Made by a program: the position numbers and the translations under genes | The notes under the pieces: model-generated | Database searches by the model: none | The model's input: the letters and a program-made list of their open reading frames with translations, nothing else | What the model was told of the DNA's origin: nothing | Shown here: positions 42,138 to 49,419 of the stretch, piece by piece | Layout: each line of letters starts with the position of its first letter | Numbering within the stretch: position 1 is the first letter of the stretch | From: Azohydromonas aeria | GTDB lineage: Bacteria > Pseudomonadota > Gammaproteobacteria > Burkholderiales > Burkholderiaceae_C | Assembly (NCBI RefSeq): GCF_009760915.1 | Contig: NZ_VIDQ01000001.1 | Span: forward strand, 62,001 to 126,000 | Length of the DNA: 64,000 nt | Direction: 5' to 3'

Positions 42138-44342
42138 TCACCCCCCGAACACCGCCGCCGGCGCCGCCTCTTCGAGCCGGCGCGGCGCCTCGGCCAGGTA
42201 GCGCTGCAGCGCGTCCTCCAGCCGCGGCGTGAACTCGCCGCGCTCGCTGCCCAGGGCGCTGTAGGCGGGGCGCGCGGCGCGCAGTCCCAGCGTGTCGGTG
42301 CTCACCCCCTGCACCAGCTGCCGCGACTGCCCGGCCGCCTCGGCCGCGGCGCAGGCGAAGTCGTACCAGCTCATCGAGCCGCGGTTGGCCACGTGCCACA
42401 GCCCGGACTGGGCGTCGATGAGCAGGTCCAGGCAGGCGTGCACCAGGTCGGGCACGTAGGTGGGCGACACCACCTGGTCGTGCGGCGCGGTCCAGCACTC
42501 GCCCCGCGACAGCCGCTCCAGCCCCTGGTGCAGGAAGTTGTAGCGGTCCCAGGGCCCGAAGAAGGCGCTGGTGCGCACCACCAGCGCCCGCGGCAGCCGC
42601 GTCAGCGCCCGCTCCGCGCGCGCCTTGGCCTGGCCGTAGGCATTGAGCGGGTTGACCGGGTCGCTCTCGCGGTAGGGGCGCTGCTGGCGCCCGTCGAAGA
42701 CCAGGTCGCTGGAGAAGGTCAGCGACGGCACCCCGGCCTGCGCGCAGGCGCGCGCCAGCGTCATCGGCCCCAGCGCGTTGTCGTGCCACTGGCGCGGGTC
42801 GGTCTCGGCGTCGTCCACGCGCACGTAGCCCGCGGCATTGATGACGGCCCAGGCCTGGCTCGCCTGCAGCAGCGCGCGCACGTCGGCGCCGCGGGTGATG
42901 TCGAGCTCGTCGCGGCGCAGCAGCCGGTAGGGCAGGCCGCGCTCGCGGCACAGCCGCCCGAAGGCCTGGCCCAGCGTGCCGCGCGCGCCCACGATCAGCA
43001 GCGGCCGGCCGCCGCAGCCCTGCGACTGCACCTCGCCGTGCGGCACGTAGACGTGGCGCTCCTGGCGCCGCCACCAGCCCGGGCCTTGCAGCACCGGGTG
43101 CGCGGGCTCGCGCCCGGCGGCCAGGTCGCGCACCAGGCCGGCCAGCGCGGTCTCGCGCGGCGCGGGGCCGCGCACGTCCCAGGCGCCGCTCTCGTAGTTG
43201 CCGCGTGGGCGCGTGAGCAGGCTGTCCCAGTCGAAGGTGCCGAAGGCCGCCCACAGCGTGAGCGCGCGCAGCTTCACGCCCTGGCCGCGCAGCGCCTGTG
43301 CCGCGTCCCAGGTTTCCAGGAACCAGCGCATCTGCTCCTCGCGGGTGCAGCCCATGTGCACTTCCGTGATCGCCAGCTCGTGCGCGGGATAGCGCGCCGC
43401 CACCTCGCGCAGCCGCGCCTCGAAGCCGCCCACGTGCGCGCCCAGCACGCGCACGGCCTCGGTGTCCACGTAGCGGTCGCGGCCGTTGCCGCCGTGCAGG
43501 TGCTCGGGATAGCGCTCCAGGCGGTGGTCCAGGAAGCGCTCGCTGGTGATGTAGCAGTTGACGCCGATGAGCATGCCGCTCTCCGGCGCGGCCCGCAGGC
43601 CGTCAAGCTCTTCGGGCGTCGCGCCGTGGTCGAGCAGGTAGCCGCGCATCGGGTGCTTCTCGTCCACGCGCCCGGCCAGCAGGTCCAGCGCCAGCCAGCG
43701 CCGGGCGTTGTCGTGGCGCGCCTGGTACTGCAGCGGCGGCGTGGAGTGGATGAAGCCGATGTCCTCGGTCTGCACCAGCCGTGCTGCGGGCTGCACGGCG
43801 CGGATCTCGCGCATCGCCGCGGCCGTGCCCAGCACCTGGTTCATGAGCGCGCGCACGAAGCTGTGGCCGTCGGCCCGGTGCGGGTACCAGACGCCGTAGA
43901 GCCCGGAGAAGCGCGCCGTGGTGACCGGCTCGTTGACCGGCGTCCAGGCCGTCACCCACGGGTAGCGCTCGGCCACGGCGCGGGCGTAGGCGCCGAGCCG
44001 GGCCGGGAACGCCGGGTCGATGAGGCTGGTGTGGCGCGGCCCGCTGCCGTGGTGCAGCAGCCCGACGATGGGGTCGAGCCCGATCTCGCGCAGCCGCGCC
44101 ATGCGCTCGTCGGCCCAGGCGAAGTCCAGGCCGCCGCCGTCCTGCTCGGTGCGCTCCCACAGGATGGGGAAGCGCGTGCGCGTGGCGCCGAGCGAGGCGA
44201 GCCGGTCCAGGTCGTCGAGGCGGCGGGCGAAGCCGCTGCACTCGAGCTGATCGATGTAGCGGTCGCCGATGCGGTTGACGGTCGCCTCGGGCGCGGCCCA
44301 CAGCTCCAGCCCCGGGCCCGGGCCCGGCGTCGCCGCGGTCAT
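42138..44342 (-). CDS. GH1-like glycosidase fused to RmlD-type sugar-nucleotide reductase
   Basis: A 734-residue two-domain protein. Residues 1 to about 425 form a family-1 glycoside-hydrolase-like barrel with the acid/base motif TPVNEP (Glu138) and LAITEVHMG in place of the usual ITENG nucleophile motif. From about 445 an SDR/RmlD domain starts (LLIVGARGTLGQAF, later INAAGYVRVDDAE, FSSDLVFDG and YGQAK). It is coupled to the UDP-galactopyranose mutase gene by a 4-base overlap. The family occurs in a few proteobacteria with unknown product; a role in making or modifying a surface sugar is inferred. Confidence 0.82.
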   Translation of the reverse strand: MTAATPGPGPGLELWAAPEATVNRIGDRYIDQLECSGFARRLDDLDRLASLGATRTRFPILWERTEQDGGGLDFAWADERMARLREIGLDPIVGLLHHGSGPRHTSLIDPAFPARLGAYARAVAERYPWVTAWTPVNEPVTTARFSGLYGVWYPHRADGHSFVRALMNQVLGTAAAMREIRAVQPAARLVQTEDIGFIHSTPPLQYQARHDNARRWLALDLLAGRVDEKHPMRGYLLDHGATPEELDGLRAAPESGMLIGVNCYITSERFLDHRLERYPEHLHGGNGRDRYVDTEAVRVLGAHVGGFEARLREVAARYPAHELAITEVHMGCTREEQMRWFLETWDAAQALRGQGVKLRALTLWAAFGTFDWDSLLTRPRGNYESGAWDVRGPAPRETALAGLVRDLAAGREPAHPVLQGPGWWRRQERHVYVPHGEVQSQGCGGRPLLIVGARGTLGQAFGRLCRERGLPYRLLRRDELDITRGADVRALLQASQAWAVINAAGYVRVDDAETDPRQWHDNALGPMTLARACAQAGVPSLTFSSDLVFDGRQQRPYRESDPVNPLNAYGQAKARAERALTRLPRALVVRTSAFFGPWDRYNFLHQGLERLSRGECWTAPHDQVVSPTYVPDLVHACLDLLIDAQSGLWHVANRGSMSWYDFACAAAEAAGQSRQLVQGVSTDTLGLRAARPAYSALGSERGEFTPRLEDALQRYLAEAPRRLEEAAPAAVFGG

Positions 44343-45664
44343 TGCGGCGTGGCGGCGCCGTTGAGCGCCGGGTTGGCGGCGGGACCGTCGCGCCGGGTGC
44401 GTGCCGGCAGCAGCGCGGCGCCATTGGCCGGCGCCTCCGACAGCGGCGTGACCGCGGCCGTGGCCGCGTCGTGCAGCCCCGGCGTGTGCAGCGCCTGCGC
44501 GGCGCCGAGCCCGGCCTTGAGCTTCTTGAAGGTGGCCAGCGCCTGGGCCACGACCTGGTCCATGTTGTAGTACTTGTAGGTCGCCAGCCGGCCCACGAAG
44601 CTCACGTTGGGCATCTGCTCGGTGTCGGCCTGGTAGAGGCGGTAGATCTCGGCGTTCTGCGGCCGCGGCACCGGGTAGTACGGGTCGCCCTCGTCACAGG
44701 GAAACTCGTACACCAGCGAGGTCTGCGCATGCGCCTGGCCGGTGAGGTGCTTGAACTCGGTGATGCGGGTGTAGGCGTAGTCGTTGGGATAGTTCACCGT
44801 GCCCACGGCCTGGTACTGCTCCTGCGGCAGCGTCACGTGCTCGAAGCGCAGGCTGCGGTAGGGCAGGCGGCCGTGGCGGTAGTTGAAGTAGGCATCGACC
44901 GGGCCGGTGTAGACCATGTGCCGCCACGGCACGAGATGCTCGATCTCGCGGTAGTCGGTGTTGAGCATGACCTTGATGTTCGGGTGCGCCAGCATGCGCT
45001 CGAACATGCGCGTGTAGCCGTGGCGCGGCATGGCCTGGAAGGTGTCGGTGAAGTAGCGGTCGTCGCGGTTGCAGCGCGTGGGCACGCGCGCGGTGACGCT
45101 GGCGTCGAGCTCGGCGGGCTCCAGCCCCCACTGCTTGCGCGTGTAGTTGCGGAAGAACTTGTTGAACAAGTCGCGCCCGACCTTGCTGACGACCATGTCC
45201 TCGGAGGTCTTGACCTGCTCGATCTGCTCGGCCTGCGAGGCCAGGAAGCCCTCCATCTCCAGCGCCGTGAGGTTCATGCCGTAGAGGCGGTTGACGGTGT
45301 CGAGGTTGATGGGCATGGGCAGCAGCTGCCCGTCCACGCTGGCCAGCACGCGGTGCTGGTAGGGGCGCCACTCGGTGAACTGCGACAGGTAGTCGAAGAC
45401 GTCGGCGGAGTTGGTGTGGAAGATGTGCGGCCCGTAGGGATGGATGAGCAAGCCGGCGTCGTCGTAGCGGTCGTGGGCGTTGCCGCCGATGTGTGGGCGC
45501 TTGTCGCAGATGAGCACGCGCAGGTTCAGCTGGCTGGCCAGGCGCTCGGCCAGCACGCTGCCGGCAAAGCCGGCACCGACCACGAGCACGTCGAATCCGC
45601 CGTTGGCAGCGGCCGGGCGCGAAGGCGCGCCCAGGCCGGGGGCGTTGTTGAAACCCACGGGCAT
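44339..45664 (-). CDS. glf: UDP-galactopyranose mutase
   Basis: About 440 residues. FDVLVVGAGFAGSVLAERLA is the FAD-binding start, HIGGNAHDRYDDAG and HPYGPHIFHT follow, and NYTRKQWGLEPAEL, YTGPVDAYFNYRHGRLPYRS and NVSFVGRLATYKYYNMDQV are characteristic catalytic and flavin-contact segments. It interconverts UDP-galactopyranose and UDP-galactofuranose. AGGAG abuts the ATG at 45664 directly, while the in-frame GTG at 45658 has six bases of spacing, so the latter may be the true start. The C-terminal 50 residues are an Ala-rich extension beyond the usual enzyme. Confidence 0.93.
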   Translation of the reverse strand: MPVGFNNAPGLGAPSRPAAANGGFDVLVVGAGFAGSVLAERLASQLNLRVLICDKRPHIGGNAHDRYDDAGLLIHPYGPHIFHTNSADVFDYLSQFTEWRPYQHRVLASVDGQLLPMPINLDTVNRLYGMNLTALEMEGFLASQAEQIEQVKTSEDMVVSKVGRDLFNKFFRNYTRKQWGLEPAELDASVTARVPTRCNRDDRYFTDTFQAMPRHGYTRMFERMLAHPNIKVMLNTDYREIEHLVPWRHMVYTGPVDAYFNYRHGRLPYRSLRFEHVTLPQEQYQAVGTVNYPNDYAYTRITEFKHLTGQAHAQTSLVYEFPCDEGDPYYPVPRPQNAEIYRLYQADTEQMPNVSFVGRLATYKYYNMDQVVAQALATFKKLKAGLGAAQALHTPGLHDAATAAVTPLSEAPANGAALLPARTRRDGPAANPALNGAATPQ

Positions 45665-45801
45665 CTCCTGTTGAGGTCTGAAAGGTCAAGCCCGGCGTCG
45701 GCAAGGCGTGTGCCGAGGGGAAAGCCCGGGGAGCGGGGAGGGCCAGGCGAACTGCGCGCCGGATGCAATTTGTGTCAGGGCAGGAAGGCGCCCGGAACAG
45801 C

Positions 45802-45826
45802 CGTCAAGCCATCACAAGGCTTGACG
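45802..45826. promoter_or_regulatory. Inverted repeat upstream of the toxin-antitoxin pair
   Basis: CGTCAAGCC (45802-45810) and GGCTTGACG (45818-45826) are perfect inverted arms around ATCACAA. It lies 60 bases upstream of the antitoxin ATG, a usual place for antitoxin-mediated autoregulation. It could also act as a hairpin. Confidence 0.5.
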
Positions 45827-45885
45827 GGTGGTTTAATTTCATGGGACGAAAGTGCGGCCCGAATCCGGTCTGGAAAGGCGATGCC

Positions 45886-46128
45886 ATGACTGCCATCGAA
45901 ATGCAGCTGATCGAGCGGCTGAAAAGCCTGCCGCCCGACCGTGTGGCCGAAGTGCTGGACTTCGTGGAGTTCCTGGCCGCGCGCGAGGAGCGCGCTGCCG
46001 CTGCGCAGCGGCTCGGCGAGGGCCTGGCGCGGCTGGACGCGTTGAGTTGTCCGCCGCTGGACGAAGACGACATCGAGGCCGAGATCCAGGCCTTGCGCCA
46101 GGAGAAGCGGACCGGCCAGGGCGCCTGA
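45886..46128 (+). CDS. DUF2281-like antitoxin
   Basis: An 80-residue acidic protein. IEMQLIERLKSLPPDRVAEVLDFVEFLAARE is the DUF2281/VapB-like N-terminus, with an acidic C-terminal half (PPLDEDDIEAEIQALRQEK) that would wrap the toxin. It ends three bases ahead of the PIN toxin gene. Antitoxin function is inferred from size, order and partner. Confidence 0.82.
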   Translation: MTAIEMQLIERLKSLPPDRVAEVLDFVEFLAAREERAAAAQRLGEGLARLDALSCPPLDEDDIEAEIQALRQEKRTGQGA

Positions 46129-46131
46129 CGC

Positions 46132-46563
46132 GTGCGAGTCGTCCTTGATACGAACCTGCTGGTTTCCGGCGTCATCTCAAGCGGACCGCCACGGCGCTTG
46201 ATCGATGCTGCGAGAGCCGGCAAGTTGCAGCTTTGCACCAGCGATGTGCTGCTGGCCGAGTTGTTCGACGTGCTGTCGAGAGACAAGTTTGCTGCCCGTT
46301 TCCATCAGGCGTGCCTGACACCGCAGGGTGTTGTCGATGACATGCGCCGCATCGCGCTCATCGTCGTGCCTTCGTCCGTGCCCCGTGTGGTGGTGACGGA
46401 CCCTGACGACGACCACGTCATCGCCGCAGCCGTGGCCGGGCGGGTGGACCTCATCGCTTCCGGCGACAAGCGGGACCTGCTGCCCATGGGAAGTTTTCAA
46501 GGCATTCCCATCGTCACGGCCAGTGAAGCCGTGGCACGGCTGCAAGCGCAAGGCTCGATCTGA
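46132..46563 (+). CDS. PIN-domain toxin (COG1569 type)
   Basis: A 143-residue PIN ribonuclease with a GTG start. VVLDTNLLVSGVIS holds the first catalytic Asp, LLAELFDVLSR the conserved Glu, and VVTDPDDDHVIAAAVAGRVDLIASGDKRDLL the later acidic residues and the GDxDLL-like end. Such toxins cleave RNA and are inhibited by their cognate antitoxin, here the preceding gene. Base composition is slightly less GC-rich than in neighbours, in line with a mobile toxin-antitoxin module. Confidence 0.9.
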   Translation: MRVVLDTNLLVSGVISSGPPRRLIDAARAGKLQLCTSDVLLAELFDVLSRDKFAARFHQACLTPQGVVDDMRRIALIVVPSSVPRVVVTDPDDDHVIAAAVAGRVDLIASGDKRDLLPMGSFQGIPIVTASEAVARLQAQGSI

Positions 46564-46652
46564 TCCGATCCTTGCCGTCAGCGGCATGCCCGGTACATGA
46601 CACTGCGCCCGGCAGGCTCACCGCGGGGACGGCGCCACGTGCGCAGCTGTCC

Positions 46653-46666
46653 TTGCCCTGGTTCAA
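46653..46666 (+). promoter_or_regulatory. Possible FNR-like site upstream of ubiU
   Basis: TTGCCCTGGTTCAA is a 14-bp dyad with TTG and TTCAA ends. The -10 at the expected distance is weak (GCATGG). It is proposed because E. coli ubiUV is known to be FNR-dependent; the sequence match alone is modest. Confidence 0.3.
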
Positions 46667-46801
46667 GGACACGCGCCGCGCCCCGGCCGAGCATGGCGGC
46701 CCTTGCAGATGGATCAGCCCATCGAGCGCTCCCTGACCTGCATCAGTCCCTCGCTGCCACCCCTCCAGACAATCCCCGCACCGTTGCCTGACCCGATCCG
46801 G

Positions 46802-47824
46802 ATGTCTTCCCTGCCTCCCACAAGAAAACCCGAGCTGGTCGCCCCGGCCGGCTCGCTGCGCGCGCTGCAGCTGGCCGTGGACGCCGGCGCCGATGCCGTC
46901 TACATGGGCCTGAAGGACGCGACCAATGCGCGCAACTTCGCCGGCCTCAACTTCGACCTGGCCCAGGCCCGCGAGGGCGTGCGCTACGCCCGCGCGCGCG
47001 GCCGCCAGGTCCTGATGGCGCTCAACACCTTCGCCCGCGCCGGCGACGTGCCGCGCTGGTTCCGCGCCGTGGACACGGCCGTGGACATGGGCGCCGATGC
47101 GCTCATCTGCGCCGACACCGCGGTGCTGGCCTACGCCCGCAAGACGCATCCGCAGTTGCGCCTGCACCTGAGCGTGCAGGCCTCGGCCACGAGCTACGAG
47201 GCCATCGAGTTCTACCGCGAGCGCTACGGCATCCAGCGCGCGGTGCTGCCGCGCGTGCTCACGCTCAGCCACGTCGGGCACCTGGCGCGCCACACCTCGG
47301 CCGAGATCGAGGTCTTCGGCTTCGGCAGCCTGTGCGTGATGGTGGAAGGGCGCTGCGCGCTGTCGTCCTACGTCACGGGCCAGTCGCCCAACAACGCCGG
47401 CGTGTGCTCGCCGGCCTCGGCCGTGCGCTGGGAGGAGACGCCGCGCGGCGTCGATGCCCGGCTGGGCGGCGTCTTGATCGACCGCTACGCGCCGCACGAG
47501 TCGCGCGGCTACCCGACGCTGTGCAAGGGCCGCTTCGACGTGGAGGGGCGGCGCGAGTACGCCATCGAGGAGCCGGTGAGCCTCAACAGCATGGCGCTGC
47601 TGCCGCAGCTCATGGCGCTGGGCATCTCGGCCATCAAGCTCGAAGGCCGCCAGCGCAGCGCCAGCTACGTCGAGCAGGTCACGCGCGTGTGGCGCCAGGC
47701 CATCGACCGCTGCGCGTCCGACCCCGAGCGCTTCGAGATCCCCGAGCCCTGGGAAGCGACGCTCTCGCGCCACGCCGAGGCCCAGCAGCACACGCTGGGC
47801 GCCTACAGCCGGCCCTGGAGGTGA
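46802..47824 (+). CDS. ubiU: UbiU, oxygen-independent ubiquinone hydroxylation (U32 peptidase family)
   Basis: A 340-residue U32-family protein. LVAPAGSLRALQLAVDAGADAVYMGLKDATNARNF is the family start. The [4Fe-4S] ligands are seen as Cys178, Cys185, Cys202 and Cys241 (LCVMVEGRCALSSY, GVCSPA, TLCKGRF), with spacing like that of E. coli UbiU. UbiU and UbiV together hydroxylate ubiquinone precursors without O2, using prephenate as the oxygen donor. ubiV follows at once. This lets the cell keep a ubiquinone pool for anaerobic respiration, here nitrate. Confidence 0.93.
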   Translation: MSSLPPTRKPELVAPAGSLRALQLAVDAGADAVYMGLKDATNARNFAGLNFDLAQAREGVRYARARGRQVLMALNTFARAGDVPRWFRAVDTAVDMGADALICADTAVLAYARKTHPQLRLHLSVQASATSYEAIEFYRERYGIQRAVLPRVLTLSHVGHLARHTSAEIEVFGFGSLCVMVEGRCALSSYVTGQSPNNAGVCSPASAVRWEETPRGVDARLGGVLIDRYAPHESRGYPTLCKGRFDVEGRREYAIEEPVSLNSMALLPQLMALGISAIKLEGRQRSASYVEQVTRVWRQAIDRCASDPERFEIPEPWEATLSRHAEAQQHTLGAYSRPWR

Positions 47825-47829
47825 GCGCC

Positions 47830-48774
47830 GTGACGAACGACAACATCAAGCAACCGCCGCGCACGGTGCTGGTGGTGGGCCCGGTGCTCTACCACTGGAC
47901 GCGCCAGGCGCTCACCAACTTCTATGCCGACGTGGCCGACTCGCCCGCGGACGCCGTGGTGCTGGGCGAGGTGGTGTGCTCGCGCCGGCGCGAGTACAAG
48001 GCCGCCGACTGGTTTTCGCTCGCGCAGGAGCTGCGCCAGGCCGGGAAGGAAGTCGTGCTCGGCACGCAGGCGCTGGTCGAGAGCGAGGCCGAGCTGCGCA
48101 CGCTGCGCGAGCGCTGCGCGCAGGACGATTTCCTGGTCGAGGCCGGCGACGCCTCGGCGCTGCGCCGGCTGCAGGGCCGGCGTTTCAGCTTGTCGCCGCA
48201 CGTCAACGTCTACAGCCGCGAGGCGCTGCAGGAGCACGCCGCGCTGGGCGCCGTGCGCTGGGTGCCGCCGGTGGAGCTGGACCTGGCCGCCATCGCGCGC
48301 ATCAATCCGCCGGGCGATCCGGTCCGGACCCCGCAGGGCGAGGCGGTCGAGACCGAGCTGTTTGCCTTCGGCCGCATGCCGCTGGCCTTCTCGGCGCGCT
48401 GCTTCACGGCGCGGCACCTGAAGCTGCCCAAGGACGAGTGCGAGTTCCGCTGCCTGGCCGACCCCGACGGGCTGCTGCTGAAATCCACCGAAGGGCAGGA
48501 CTTCCTGGTGCTCAACGGCATCCAGACCCAGTCGGCCGGGCTGCAGTGCGTGCTGGACCGCCCTGGGGCGCTGCGCGCCGCGGGCGTGCGCCGGCTGCGC
48601 CTGTCGCCCTGCGCCGAAGGCTTCATGGAGGTGCTGCGGCTGCACGAGGCGGTGTTCAACGAAGGCGCCGACGCGGCGCAGGCGCTGGCCGCGCTGCAAG
48701 GGCTGGCGCTGCCGGGCGCCCTGGTCAATGGCTATGCGATGGGCCGTCCGGGCCTGGAGTGGACGAGAGCATGA
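47830..48774 (+). CDS. ubiV: UbiV, oxygen-independent ubiquinone hydroxylation partner
   Basis: A 314-residue U32-family protein starting at GTG 47830, chosen because GGAGG (47816-47820) stands 9 bases upstream; a GTG at 47821 overlapping the ubiU stop is the alternative. Fe-S ligands are Cys50, Cys191, Cys204 and Cys208 (EVVCSRR, SARCFTARH, DECEFRC), matching the UbiV pattern. TVLVVGPVLYHWTRQALTNFYADVADSPADAVVLGE is the typical start. It works as a heterodimer with UbiU. Confidence 0.92.
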   Translation: MTNDNIKQPPRTVLVVGPVLYHWTRQALTNFYADVADSPADAVVLGEVVCSRRREYKAADWFSLAQELRQAGKEVVLGTQALVESEAELRTLRERCAQDDFLVEAGDASALRRLQGRRFSLSPHVNVYSREALQEHAALGAVRWVPPVELDLAAIARINPPGDPVRTPQGEAVETELFAFGRMPLAFSARCFTARHLKLPKDECEFRCLADPDGLLLKSTEGQDFLVLNGIQTQSAGLQCVLDRPGALRAAGVRRLRLSPCAEGFMEVLRLHEAVFNEGADAAQALAALQGLALPGALVNGYAMGRPGLEWTRA

Positions 48775-49241
48775 ACGTCGAGAACCTGCTGGTGAAACTG
48801 CCGCCGATGCCCGAAGGGCTGCGCCGCCTGGTGGCGAAGCTGCCGTGGCAGCCGCCGAGCCTGGCGCTGGCGCTGGGACTGCAGCGGCTGCTGTGGCCGC
48901 GGCTGGACGCGTCGCAGCGCCAGGAGCTGGCCGGCGCGGTGGTGGAGGTGGAGGTCAGCGACCTGGCGCTGCGCAGCCGGGTCTGGATCGCCCCGGGCGG
49001 CGGCTTCGCGGTGGCGCCTTCGGGCGTGCAGCCGCGCGTGCGCATCCGCGCCCGCGCCGCGGACTACCTGCGGCTGCTGCGCGGCCAGGAGGACCCGGAC
49101 CGGCTCTTCTTCGAGCGCGCGCTGGTGATCGAGGGCGACACCGAGTACGCGCTGCTGCTCAAGAACACGCTCGATGCCGTGGGCCCGCTGCAGCTCGACG
49201 CGGCGGCGCTGCTGCGCCCGGGCTTCCTGGCCAAGTCCTGA
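48771..49241 (+). CDS. ubiT: UbiT, SCP2-domain ubiquinone accessory factor
   Basis: A 156-residue protein with an SCP2 sterol-carrier-like lipid-binding domain ([65 protein letters not shown]). UbiT is the lipid-carrying companion of UbiU and UbiV. The ATG overlaps the ubiV stop (ATGA), so all three are one translational unit. A terminator follows at 49247-49281. Confidence 0.92.
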   Translation: MNVENLLVKLPPMPEGLRRLVAKLPWQPPSLALALGLQRLLWPRLDASQRQELAGAVVEVEVSDLALRSRVWIAPGGGFAVAPSGVQPRVRIRARAADYLRLLRGQEDPDRLFFERALVIEGDTEYALLLKNTLDAVGPLQLDAAALLRPGFLAKS

Positions 49242-49246
49242 GCCTG

Positions 49247-49281
49247 AAGGCCCGCCTGGCCGGGCCTTCCCGACCCTTTTT
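49247..49281 (+). terminator. Terminator after ubiT
   Basis: AAGGCCCG (49247-49254) pairs with CGGGCCTT (49261-49268), with a T5 run shortly after (about 49277-49281). The distance between stem and T-run is larger than ideal. Confidence 0.65.
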
Positions 49282-49419
49282 CCGTCATGGCAAGGCGCCG
49301 TTGCGCCTTGCGCAACGGGCACGACGGCTGCCGCCCACACGGGCGTGCCAGCCGGGATACTGCCCGCCACCTGGTACCCGGCCCGCGCCGCGGCGCGGGC
49401 CCGCATGGGAGTTGTTGCG
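49282..49419 (+). promoter_or_regulatory. Structured nrdJ leader, possible cobalamin-riboswitch-like element
   Basis: The 138-base leader contains a stem AAGGCGC/GCGCCTT, then GCGCAACGG, a second stem GGCACG/CGTGCC, then AGCCGGGATACTGCC. The order GCAACGG and then AGCC-GGATAC-TGCC recalls the core and the B12 box of cobalamin riboswitches. The 5' portion is shorter than the standard class and several conserved blocks are not clear. The downstream gene encodes a B12-dependent enzyme, which makes the match interesting but also unusual. Confidence 0.4.
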
